A stretch of 64,000 bases of DNA from Falciphora oryzae (Eukaryota > Ascomycota > Sordariomycetes > Magnaporthales > Magnaporthaceae). Shown here in pieces: positions 1-10,400 of this stretch. Location of the stretch: positions 286,121 through 350,120 of the forward strand of contig JNVV01000026.1 of the NCBI GenBank assembly GCA_000733355.1, in the 5' to 3' direction. The notes under the pieces were generated by a model. The model was given only the letters and a program-made list of their open reading frames with translations, was not told the DNA's origin and made no database searches. Position numbers and translations under genes: made by a program. The stretch's first letter is position 1; each line of letters begins with the position of its first letter.

Positions 1-111
1 ATGAAGGAGGAGCCCGAGGTCCTGCCAAAGGTCCACGACTACATCAACGAGCTGTGCTACCAGAGCGACGTCAGCACCTACATCCGCGCGAACCCCTTCC
101 GCGTTGAGTGA
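1..111 (+). CDS. 3' end of an unidentified protein-coding gene (partial)
   Basis: Frame 1 is open from the left edge and ends in TGA at 109-111, giving 36 visible residues that finish ...IRANPFRVE. Codon use is strongly GC-ending (gtc, aac, gag, tac), like the real exons elsewhere in the window, so this is very probably the last exon of a gene that starts outside it. The ATG at position 1 need not be the start. I do not recognise the family from this short tail; it looks soluble, with no membrane segment or targeting motif. It points towards eEF1B-gamma, so the two genes are convergent. Confidence 0.6.
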   Translation: MKEEPEVLPKVHDYINELCYQSDVSTYIRANPFRVE

Positions 112-942
112 TGGATTGGTATTAGAGGGCGAGTTTTGGGTTAGGCCGCATGTTTCTTTTCTTTTATCTCTGTTCTTCGTTGCGACTTTTCAGCCTCACA
201 ATTGACCATTCTTCTTTCCGGCCCGAACGCGATTCTCTATGGCCCACCTCTCTTTTCTTCTTCTATACTCCGTCGTAGAATTTCAACGAACATACCCCTC
301 CATAAAGTTCCGATGAGAAGGAAAAAGCTCTATCTCATTGGGGATCAGAAACGCCGCGCTGGATAAAGGTGCATGGTACAAGGAAGGCATATTAACTTTG
401 TGCCCTTTCCTTCTTGTGTATCGTAGAGTGGACTGGAGGGCACGCGCCGGTTCTGATGCGGGAGTGGCAGCGTCGTCTGCTGGCAAGATCACAGAAAACA
501 GCCTAGTTGATGGGCTCAACCGTGACTCGAGGCAACACCAAGGACATCATGCAGCATCGAACTAACTGGGCGGAACATTATTCTGAGTCCTCATGCAGAC
601 GATCTCGCAGTGCTTGATCGCCGAATGGTATTCATCTAAACGGAGAAAGCTACGCTAGCTAATACGCTCCATCACGATGGCCAATGATGCGTGCTGTGTG
701 CCATACATGAAGTGACCACAGGGTCGTGTCTCATCTCCCATTGCTCCTACCCATCCGTCCAGTCGTAACATCATTTACTCCCACCCTTGCCTTGCCATCC
801 ATCCATCCCTACCACGGAACCCAACCATGCCTCCATCCCTGCCATTATTCCCAGCCAAACAAAATGAAGATCGCCTCCCATACCCTTTTTTCCCATGCGT
901 TTTGATTTTTTTCTTTTTGTGTTGAGTTGACGAGCGTGGTCT
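112..942. other. Convergent intergenic spacer
   Basis: This 830-base spacer lies between the stop of the partial gene and the stop of eEF1B-gamma and should hold both 3' UTRs. It is T-rich with short T tracts (for example about 899-918). Open frames here have no coding character and I saw no RNA gene or repeat. Confidence 0.6.
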
Positions 943-2614
943 TTATTTGAAGACCTTGCCGTCGTAGTGGGGGTACTCCTTGCCGTCACGGACGACAGTG
1001 CGCTCCCACTCCCACTCGTCACGGACGTACTGCTTGTCCTCCTCCTTGGTGGGGTCAAGCTTGGTGAACGAGTACGACTCCCAGTCGGGAGCGACGTCGA
1101 AGACCTGGACGTGGTCCTGGCCACGGATGACAAAGGCACCCTGGATGAAGGAGCCCTGGGCATCGCCGTAAACCGAGGCGCTGCCCATAAGGAACTTGCG
1201 CGAGGCCTCGAGACGCTGCTCGAAACCACCAATCAGGTTGCACGACATGAAGGGGATGCCGAGCTCCTCGTTGTACTTGTACTCAACCTTCCACAGCGAG
1301 TACTCCTCAAAGTTGATGTTCTTCCAGAACCACTCCATGGCGGCCGGGACGGGGTTGTTGGAGTACTGGCGCTTCCACTCGTCGATGGGGACCGAGGGCT
1401 TGGGCAGAAGGTCGCAGGGGTGCTTGGGCTTGGGCTTGGGCTTCTCCTCCTCCTCCTCCTCGTCATTGCCCTCGGCCGGGGCAGCCTTGGGCTTGGGGGC
1501 CTCCTTCTTGGGCTGCTCAGCCTTCTTGGGGGCGGTGTTGGTCAGCTTGGGTGTCTCGAGGAGCTCCAGCGGGGGAGCAACGGCCGAGTAGATTGGCTGC
1601 TGGTAGACGGTGGTGTACCACCGGGTAGTGTTGGGGTATTCCTGGCGCCACTTCTTGTCGAAGAAGAACTCGAAACCACGAGCGATGATGCCAACGGAGA
1701 ACAGGTCGGCCAGGGTGATGCGCTCGCCAACCAGGAAGGTGTTGTCCCTCAGGTGCTCCTCGACAACCGAGATGGCCTTGAGGGCCTTCTTGGAGGTCTC
1801 CTCAACAGCCTTCTTGTTGTAAGCGTCCTTGCCCAGGAGAGGCCTGTACCAGGCACCCATCGGGGGGAGGACCTCGGAGTTGAAGAAAGACATCCACTTG
1901 AGGATCGAGGCATAGCTACGGTGACCTGTTAGCTGCCGTGGTCATGGCGCTCAGCCCAGGCAGGGGTAGGGCTCAAGGGATAGCGGCAGCAACTTACTCC
2001 TGCTTGGTCTTGCCGAGGAGGGTGGTCTTCTCGTTCTGGGAGGTCACTTCAATGCCGGTCAGTACAATGTCGCCAAGGAGGTGATTGTGAGGGCATGAGT
2101 AGAAAATGAGGAAAGGAGAGCAACAGTCAGATGTTAGAGTAAATCAACACGCATAGTTATTCAGCCAGGGATAACTGTTAAATGATTGTCTAGATCATCA
2201 CACTGAGGAGGGGAACGACACGCCAAGTGAGTCACCACAGATGGGGGGTCGGCCGGTCAGGCAGCGAGAAAAAAAAAAAAAAAAGCCGAACACAACATAC
2301 CGTAGATGGCGATGGCGATGCACTCGGACAGAACGTAGCCATCGCTGCCGACAAAGGTAGGGACCTTGGACAGCTTGTTGAAACTGAGGTAGTCCGCCGG
2401 CGGGTTGGCCGTGTCGGTCCCAACAACCTCAAGCTCCTTGTCGTTGGCCTTCGCAACCGCGAGGATGGCCGTCGAGCGGGGGTTGTTCTAGGGGCGCAGG
2501 TCAGCATTTTTGTCGCGGCCATTGCAGCGCCGGCGCGAATGCGCGCCAGGCGAAAAAGGTAGCGCGCGATCGCAGGAAGCTTACCTCGTAGGTGTAGAGC
2601 TTTCCGAACGCCAT
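943..2614 (-). CDS. Translation elongation factor 1 subunit gamma (eEF1B-gamma)
   Basis: Four exons on the minus strand: 2585-2614, 2301-2487, 1998-2046 and 943-1915, giving 412 residues, the usual length. The introns are GT-AG. The start (MAFGKLYTYE) is the expected one for fungal homologues. Residues 1 to about 210 form the glutathione-S-transferase-like domain, with KVPTFVGSDGYVLSE and, in the last exon, NSEVLPPMGAWYRPLLGK. A Lys/Glu/Pro-rich linker follows (about 220-250), then the conserved EF1G domain with EWFWKNINFEEYSLWK and an end in YDGKVFK. The protein is the structural subunit of the cytosolic eEF1B complex, which reloads eEF1A with GTP. It is divergent from the uS9m gene across 400 bases. 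The long antisense frame over the last exon is a codon-bias shadow. Confidence 0.97.
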
Positions 2615-3014
2615 GGCTGCGGTGTTTGCGACCTGACTCTGCTGGGAGAAGAAAAAGCCCGGGGATGGTTGAGGTGTGTTTTCTGTGGAAGCAGCCGGAG
2701 GAAAAGCTCGAGGGAAAAAAAAATATACTCTCGGCTCACGTCCGTGCATCAATGGAGGGATTATTAGGTGGGGCTAGGAAATGACGAGATTACGCACCGT
2801 GTGGCTGCAGCCACAAGGCAGACGGTTAGCTGTGGCTCGCAGCAACCAGCGTCCCGCTGAGGGCCATCACGTGGGGCGTGTCCGGTTCAGCCGTGCAGGC
2901 GGGCCGCAAAAATCTCCAGCCTCGAAGCCGAGCCGGAGGACGGACCGCACCAACGACAACAATTGCACCCCGACGGCGATGTCTTGGTAGGGGCTCACCC
3001 CGCGAAACACGGAC
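2615..3014. promoter_or_regulatory. Shared divergent promoter of eEF1B-gamma and uS9m
   Basis: The 400 bases between two divergent start codons must hold both 5' UTRs and both promoters. An A-rich stretch (about 2716-2726) lies on the eEF1B-gamma side. There is no clear TATA box or CCAAT box. Sharing of control between the cytosolic and mitochondrial translation genes is inferred from position only. Confidence 0.5.
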
Positions 3015-4041
3015 ATGAAGACCCTCAGGCCAGCCCTGGGCCTTGCCCGCGGCGCCGGCACACAATGCGCACCATTGCGGTCATTACAGCACCGCCTGCA
3101 GGCGCTCAGCATCGCGCCGAGCCCCGTCGCCGGCAGGGCTCAGTCGACCCTCTCCAGCACGCACACACCGGACAGCGCCCGGCTGGCAGCTGCGATGCAG
3201 GCCGCCACGACAGTGGCCCACGCGCGCCCGGTGCCCGTCTCGCCCTCGTACTTCTCCCGATCGAGCCAGTTCAACGACGACTACATCCGGATCAGTGACT
3301 ACTTCAGGAGGCTGCAACATCTCCCCCTCGACATGGTCCGTGTTGAGCCCGTGACGTGGAAGAAGCTGGCCGACTACAAGGCCGCCTGCGGAGAGAACGT
3401 GCGGGCGTCCGACTACGCCAACTGCATCAAGATGGTGAGGCACCTGCACAAGATCGACCGCAGGCTCAAGTCGGACGGGCTCAAGGCCGCCCTGGTCCCG
3501 TTCATGCGGGACATCACGCCGCACCGCAACGAGCCCAAGCCGGCACACATCGACAAGTTCGGCAGGTCGCTGGGCGTCGGCCGGAGGAAGACGGCCTCGG
3601 CACGCGTCTACCTCGTCGAGGGCACCGGCGAGGTCCTGATCAACGGCAAGCCCATGTCCGAGGTCTTTGGCCGCGTCCACGACCGCGAGAGCGTCATCTG
3701 GCCCCTCAAGGCCACCGAGCGCATGGACAAGTACAGCGTCTGGGCCCGCGTCTCCGGCGGCGGCACCACCGGCCAGGCCGAGGCTCTCACCCTTGGGGTC
3801 TCCAAGGCCCTCATGGCCCACGAGCCCGCACTCAAGCCTGTGCTTAGGCGAGGTAAGCCGAGATGCGGCATGCTTGTGGCTCCTATTGCGATTGAATCCC
3901 TCGACCGTGGTGTTCTGCCCATACTAACCCATCTCCTTTCTTCCCGTAGCCGGCTGCGTCACCCGCGATCCCAGGATGGTGGAGAGGAAGAAGCCTGGCC
4001 ACGTCAAGGCCCGGAAGATGCCTGCATGGGTCAAGCGTTAA
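3015..4041 (+). CDS. Mitochondrial small-subunit ribosomal protein uS9m (MRPS9)
   Basis: Two exons, 3015-3852 and 3950-4041, give 309 residues. The intron has donor gtaagc, an actaac branch site and acceptor tag. The N-terminus from the first ATG is rich in Arg, Ala and Ser and poor in acid residues, a plausible mitochondrial presequence. A fungal-type N-terminal extension (about 80-175) precedes the S9 domain, which begins [17 protein letters not shown] and ends [18 protein letters not shown]; the basic C-terminal tail is the one that reaches the decoding region in S9 proteins. The intron splits that tail, and reading through it would replace the conserved end, which supports the splice. Very GC-rich in coding sequence. 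Confidence 0.96.
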
Positions 4042-4437
4042 AACGTATACCATCACATTTACTGCTCGCGGCCATGCCGCATGCTGCTCTCATGCAGCTG
4101 GTGTGACGTATATTCATAGTAGACCGTTCGATCGGTGGGCTCGGCGTCTGGCTCCAACACTCTCGAGGCGTATGGATGTCGTCAGACAGGGGCCAACAAC
4201 TCTCAATGTCCTCCGCCGCGGCAGCAGGGAGTCCATTCGCATGTGCGAGATCGGCGTGACTCGGCTGTAAGACGCCAGTGACGCTTCTCCTAGTCGACTC
4301 ATCCCCCCCAACGCCGTGACGGAACCGAGGGAGAATGCCTGCATCAATCATGTACCATTCTCATGTACGACAAGGTAGCATTTCTGCGGGAGTGATATCC
4401 CACTCACACAAGCAGATTACATAAATCTAAGGGCCAA

Positions 4438-5432
4438 TGTTAAGGAACATGTATATAAAAGCACAAGTCGCGGAACGGCTCTCCAGCCCCCGTTTTCGGA
4501 AAGCCAGGCATAGGCAAAAGTGTTGCTCGTAATGTTTCCAGCAACTCTAGCTCTGGTACAACATTTAGGGTACTGGTATATATTCCTGTTTTAAAGCACT
4601 TGACATTCCTCGCACATGGTCACTCAACGGCGGGCAGCGCAACGCCAAATATCGACGGCCGCTGCATGGTCCTCCCCACCACGCCGAGTCGCCCGGGGGT
4701 TTGCTGTACCTTGTTTCCGGCTCGATACAGGGGTGAGGTGAGGGGAAGACGACCGGCCGGCTGGCGGCTGCGCCATGGGACAAGCACTTCGGCACCTTGC
4801 AATGTGGACTGTCGACAACGTGCTTGGGTCGTACCGACATCCTCTGTCAAGACAAGGGATCCTCACCAGCTCGGGGGGCTTCGGTAAGGTGTTCCCGCAT
4901 GTCTCCCTATCCTTGCGGAGAGGCTGGCATGTGGGCGCAGGGAGGGGACACCAGATATTGGATATCGGACGCCGTTGTTCGATTTACTCTTGTCTTCACC
5001 TTCCTGAATATCAGAGCTAGGGTTTGCCGTTCTACAATCCCGCTGACAATATAGAATGGGATGCCCCTCGAGAACATACATCATCCGAGTCGTGCACTGC
5101 TCGGAACCACACAGGCTGTCTCCTCACGGCGCCCAAATAAAAATCTGCAGTTCCGAACACGCTAATTGGAACGCCCATTACCCGAACTTATCCTGCAGTC
5201 TCCTTTGCTGTTTCCTGTTTCCTGTGTGCTATCCTATTTCCTATATCCTTTTCTGTTTCCTGTATGTTTTCCTATCTCCCGTACGCTTTCCCATTTCCGA
5301 TAAGCCTTTCCTGTTTCCTGTACCCAGAAGAAAGATAACTTACGGGGTATCAATTCTAAGTTTATCGGTGTTCTAAATAACCCGGTTGCGCAGTTTATAC
5401 GAACTGCAGGCTTTTATTTAGGAAGCGTAACA
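4438..5432 (+). repeat. Possible solo LTR (retrotransposon relic)
   Basis: The segment opens TGTTA and closes TAACA, the inverted ends typical of LTRs. A TATATAAAAG box sits just inside the left end at about 4451-4460, and the right end has an AT-rich patch. GGCCA occurs at 4432-4436 and again at 5433-5437, as expected for a 5-base target duplication, although one extra A lies between the left copy and TGTTA. No second copy, primer-binding site or reverse transcriptase was seen in the window. It could be chance; the orientation is a guess from the TATA box. Confidence 0.3.
5191..5327. repeat. Degenerate pyrimidine minisatellite (TTTCCTGT-type)
   Basis: About 135 bases are built from imperfect copies of TTTCCTGTTTCCTGTATG and TTTCCTAT, such as cctgtttcctgtgtgctatcc and tttctgtttcctgtatg. 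The copies drift in sequence and spacing, so this is an old array. It lies inside the LTR-like segment. Confidence 0.75.
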
Positions 5433-6000
5433 GGCCATCTCCTCCATGTCCCCGACGTCGCCTCTCGCTACGCGTAGCTCCCGGAGATTCAAGAGCTTGA
5501 CATTCTCTAGACGCCCCTAGCGTCCCCTTTTTCTCCGCCGGACAGCTATGGTCCGGACGTCCAAGCTCATCAAATTTCGGAGGCGCCGGGTACGCGTGCT
5601 GTCAGTGTCCGGCGTGGACGCGCTCGGGGCTACCGGCCAGCCTGTCATTTCCAGCCCCTTAACGTTTCTCGAGACAAAGAGAGGCTGGACTCTTGTCCGG
5701 ACTTGTTTTCCTTCTTTTCCCTTGCCTTCCGCGTCGCCTTGCCACGGTGAAGGGGGAGATGACGAGATTACTCAAAACGGCGTCATGGTTTTAGGATCAC
5801 GAAGCATGTTGAGTGGCTTTTACCGGACCCATGCCCGAATAACGGCGACTAGCACCCTGTTGGGCAATGCTGAGGCGGGCAGGGCGGGCACGCTCTCCAT
5901 ATTCAAACGATTAGTTTGCCACTTTTGGCATGGGGGCGGTTCGCGCCTCGCGAAACTTGGAATCCTTCGGGGCAAGCCTTACAACCGGCGCCGCCGACTA

Positions 6001-7318
6001 GTCTAGCCCTGATGGAGACTGGTCAGAGACGTCAAGAAAAAAAAAAAAAAAAAAAGCGGCTTGAAGCCTCATCTTGCGACAAAAAAAAAGAAAGCGGCGG
6101 CGGCTTCCAGCCCCAACCCTTGCGGACACAAGATGAAGGGGGATCCCTCCATGGCCACGAGGGCTTTCGCACTTGGCTAAAAAGAAGGTCTAAACGGCCC
6201 GAGGTGCATCCTTGGCTCGCGCAAGCCGGTTGCTTCCAGAAACTTGGGTGTTTAGGTTAGCCCGGCCAGTTTCGGGCAGAGGGGTTGCGTGGCATCATGC
6301 CGTTTCAGGTTCAAGTGGCTGACTCTTGGAGCTGCCATCCCGGGCTGGAACTTGGGAGCGAGGCGAAAAGGAAGCAAGCGGCGACAACCAAGAAAATTTT
6401 TTTTTTTGATAGGAGATTGCCGAGATGGCCTTGGCCGCCCCAAATACCGATACCAGACCCCGGGACTGATCGGCGGAACGCAGGACGGGAATCTGGCCCA
6501 TTCAATGCTGGGACCGAAAATGATCACCTGACGATTGCCGGGGCTGTCGTCGAGCTTCCTCCAGCACTGCCCTCCTCGGCCTAGTTTCCGAGCCAGAGCG
6601 GCAATATTTTCTTGTGTTATAACGTAGCCCGGGCGCTCTTTTTCATGCGCCCGCGACGACGACATGGCGCCTCATTCACCTCAGACGGCATGCCCCGAAA
6701 AGCGCCCTGAGCCAAACCAGACGAGAAAACAGAGAGGACAAGGTGCGCCGGCGGCCGGCAGCAATGTAGTCATGAAACTGGTCCTCGTCTTGGCTGAGGG
6801 GGGTATATATGAACGGTTAAGGAAGCGAGCATGAGGGCAGGCGCGCGCGCCCGGGGGCGCCCGGGGATGGGGGTTCTGCGGCAAACGCCCCCGGGCTATC
6901 TAGACGCGAGCGCATACTTGGTGTTTGGCCACGCTGGGGCGCGCGGCTGGGTGGTGCGCCAAGAGCAGCCGAATAACTAAAAAGTCGACCCAAAATGCAT
7001 CATGCCCTGGGCGAAGCGAGGCGATGGAGCGTACGTGAACATCAAGCGATGCCACAGCGGCAGTAGCGAAGATGGAGGCACAGCACATTCCTTCGTCATA
7101 GCGATTGCGCCGGGCTCGGGCCGGACCAGCCTCGGTGACCAGGCGGTTCGCATTGAAGCCCGGGAGGCCTACCGATCTTGGATACGCAGCCCCGCGTGAC
7201 CTATTGGATCTCGTGGTTTCGGGAGGGTCAAAAGTGATAAGTGATTTCGGAAGTGATTTGTGATTTCGTACCTGGTACGCAGCGCCCGACGCTGTGGGTC
7301 GCGGTCGCGCCACGTCTC

Positions 7319-7353
<35 letters not shown>

Positions 7354-7460
7354 ACCAAAAAACATGATGGGTCGGCATGGAATGGGCGATCAAGCGAAGG
7401 CTGGGGGATGCAAGAAGCGAAGAGTTAAAAAAAAAAAAAATAAAAAAAAAATTGGCCACT
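6001..7460. repeat. Cluster of long poly-A tracts
   Basis: Uninterrupted or nearly uninterrupted A runs occur at about 6036-6055, 7320-7350 and 7429-7451, with shorter runs between. They are the longest homopolymers in the gene-poor region. They are not preceded by recognisable SINE or LINE sequence or flanked by obvious target duplications, so replication slippage is as likely as retroposition. Confidence 0.75.
6850..6895. other. GC-rich hairpin (10-bp perfect stem)
   Basis: CCCGGGGGCG at 6850-6859 is the exact reverse complement of CGCCCCCGGG at 6886-6895, leaving a 26-base loop that itself contains G runs. About 40 bases before it lies a TATATATG box (around 6806-6813). No gene follows, so this is not an obvious terminator. 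Confidence 0.7.
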
Positions 7461-10400
7461 GATCCGTCAGCCTCATATGAAGAAAAAAGAAACCAATCCC
7501 AGGGCGTGGGCGGAGTGACGCCGCCGAACAGAGGTCTCAGCTCGCCAGCTCGAGGGTGGGGTTTGGTCGCCTCGTCGGCGGTGATCGACGCATGCAAAAT
7601 GATGTCGTCTTGGCCGGGACGAGGCTGATGGGCGAGATCGCAGATCGCCGAGGTGCAGGAGTCGTGATAGATTTCCCTAGACGACACGACATGCCTGCCC
7701 GCCTAGGAAAGGTGCCCGATGGAAGCAGGGCAAAAACAATAGGTACCTGTGCCACAAGCGTGCTGGTTGGCTCGGACATGGGAGCGCATGCCGGCATTCA
7801 AGTTAGGCGCGCGTCCGCACGAAGGGACCCTGCAGGGCAGCCTTAGCTGATTGACTCTGGTCTTTGGCTGAGCGTGTGCAGCTCAGTGCAGCTCAGTGCA
7901 CGCTGCCGTGCCACACGTGCGTGGCGGTTCGTGCAGTGCGCTACGACGGGCGCCCGCATCAGCGCATCAGCGCACCTGCAGGCTCTCATAGAACGAACAC
8001 AAAGCAAAATAAAAACGTGGGGTGAGTGGCTGATTTTGCCCCCCATGCGTCTGACTCCGCGCGTCATCCTAAGCTTACTTTGTCCATCGTCGGTGCGGCC
8101 TCCTCCACCGAGGTCGCATTTCGTCGCGACCGGCTTTGGGGTGGTAGCACATGGAGTCGAAATGCCGAAAAGGGTGTTTCCACCAGGTTGCTTGCCAATG
8201 AAATACTGGCCAGTGGCTCGTCACAGCGGGCCAGCCAGGCACTCGCCGACCGGGGAAGCGAGAGACCGATTCAAAGCCATTGGAGCCATGGTGCTCTGCT
8301 AGCTTGCCTCGCTTCCCTAGGCGGCGGTTAGTGTGGTCAGCCAGCAGGTTAGTAAACATGATATGAATGTTCATTTGTCGCGTGCATGGAAAGGGTGAAG
8401 CGGAACGGGTCAGTGAAATGCAAAACCTTTTCCCGGGGTTGCAGTTTTATTTTTGTTGCCCCTTGCCTCTTTTAGCTCCTCGCGCCTCCCAGCCTCGTTC
8501 TGGGAAAAAACGTCTTTGCGGATGGCGCCGCAGGAATAAAGAACCAAGTCCCAATTCGGCCAAGAATGCACAGCCTAGAAACTTCCATCCTGAGATTGGA
8601 AGCCGCTCCCACTCGCACCAGGCTGCACAAGCAAGGGCCGTGATACCCTAGACGGACAAGATATACGAGCTACCAGCTAGAGGTTGGGCTCTTGGGCTCA
8701 GGTCGATCAGCTTGGGCTGGGCTCGCACTCCCAGACAGCCGTCCGAACACAGAGCCTGATGCATCGGTCCTGCCCAAGCCCAGCTACAGCTTGTTCGCCA
8801 AGGCTGGTACCGTGCCTCCCATCCGTGGGCCTAAACGTTTTGGGAAACAGGCATAACCTCGGCAGCAAAGGTTGAAAATCCCGTACTCCCACAAACCGAT
8901 CTACGTGCGCAGACGGTACGGATATCTGACTGCCAAATCCCTCGATGCGGCTCGCCCGTTTCCGACTCTGGGGAAATCGAGCAAGATTCTGTTGTGCGTA
9001 GGTAGCGGGCAGGATGGATCGGAGCTGGTTGTGTTTCTGGTTTTTCCGTGCGGCAAAGAAGAAATAAATAAATAAAGGTAAATTTCGATACCGAGATAGG
9101 GATTGCCAGGATCCTGAGAAAGGAGAAAAAAAAAAAAAAAAAACCCCGCGGTTCATCGTCGGAGACCAGCGAATGCTACCTTCCGCTCCGCCGCCGCGGA
9201 CCCTGGGCTCAAACTCGTTGAGCACGCGTGGCCAAGGGGCCATGTACCGAGAGAGGTCGAAAGAGTGCCCACCCATGCAAGGTACCGGTACCTCGCGAAC
9301 GCATCTGCACGACTCCACCCCAGAGCCCCTGTCATTTGGCCAACATCCCGGTTGGTGCTGGAGCATGGGCCCCATGCAGCCTTTCAAGAACGACATCGCA
9401 CTCCAAACACATTCATTCTTGTAGGGATCAGGGTTCGAACTCGCACGCCACCAGCGCAAAAGGGAACGCGATCCTCTCTCTGCCACGTACCGGTACCTTG
9501 CCTGCTCGACTGGCTGCGTGTGCTCGGTCTCAAACAAGGTGAAAAAGAGTTGAGAGAAAAAGAAAAAAAAAACCCTCGCCCCAGTAGATTACCCACGACC
9601 GCCAGTCGGCTTGTCCTGATGGAATCCAATGGGAGTTCCCACTTTCGCATCAGTTGCCGGCGGCATCAGCTCGCTGCTCCACTGACAGACAACCACCTGT
9701 TGGTTGGGTAGGGTCATCCGACACGCCGTCAAGGACAGAAAGAGAGAGAGAGAGCGAAGTCGTGACGATTTGTCGGTGTGGCCGCGCAGAAGCCCTCGTC
9801 CATGGAGTGGAGAACAGCTCGGTCCAACGTATAATTCATCCCTCTCCTTTCATTTTGGGTTTTTTTTTCTGCTCAGCTTCCTTCAAACATCAGCAGCTGA
9901 TTCGTGCAGGCCAGATCTCACATTTACGGTCAATGGAACTGACGCAGCAGCCGACGCAGCAGGATCTGTCTTGATTATGGAACTCCGTCATGCCCGTCCC
10001 CCAGCGAGAGGGAGGAAAAAAAGGGTTCGTCCGCCAATGCCCTCCAATAGATTGGGCTCCCACGCGGCTGTTACCCCCTTGCGCGGATGCCCAGCGATGC
10101 GCCTCGCTATTTTTTTTTTTTTGTCATTTCTTTTCTTGTTTTCCTTCTTTTTTTTTTTTTTTTTTTTGATGACCCCTGGCCATTTCCCAGATCGGAAGTT
10201 TAAGGCACCGGATGGACATTGAAACAGTCACCCTGTCCTTTTCCCTTGTCTCTCGATCGATCGTTCTTGAGGGCCCCGATTGAAATGCAGGCAATAAATG
10301 GCACACACACATAAACAACACACCCACACACACAGACACAGAGATGCTGGCAGGATATAACCCACCAAAAGAGGGTAACTTCCGGTTCTGTTTGCTGCTG

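Noticed and set aside
967..1932. 321-residue frame antisense to eEF1B-gamma
   Set aside because: Same codon-bias shadow; Leu/Gly/Val-rich with no family motif.
7865..7980. Short tandem duplications (gcagctcagt, gcatcagc)
   Set aside because: Only two copies each; normal slippage products.
9429..9450. tRNA-like T-loop sequence (ggttcgaac)
   Set aside because: The flanking five-base arms do not pair and no acceptor stem or anticodon arm fits.
8707..9537. 276-residue minus frame in the gene-poor region
   Set aside because: It includes poly-F from an A-tract and has no domain or codon bias.
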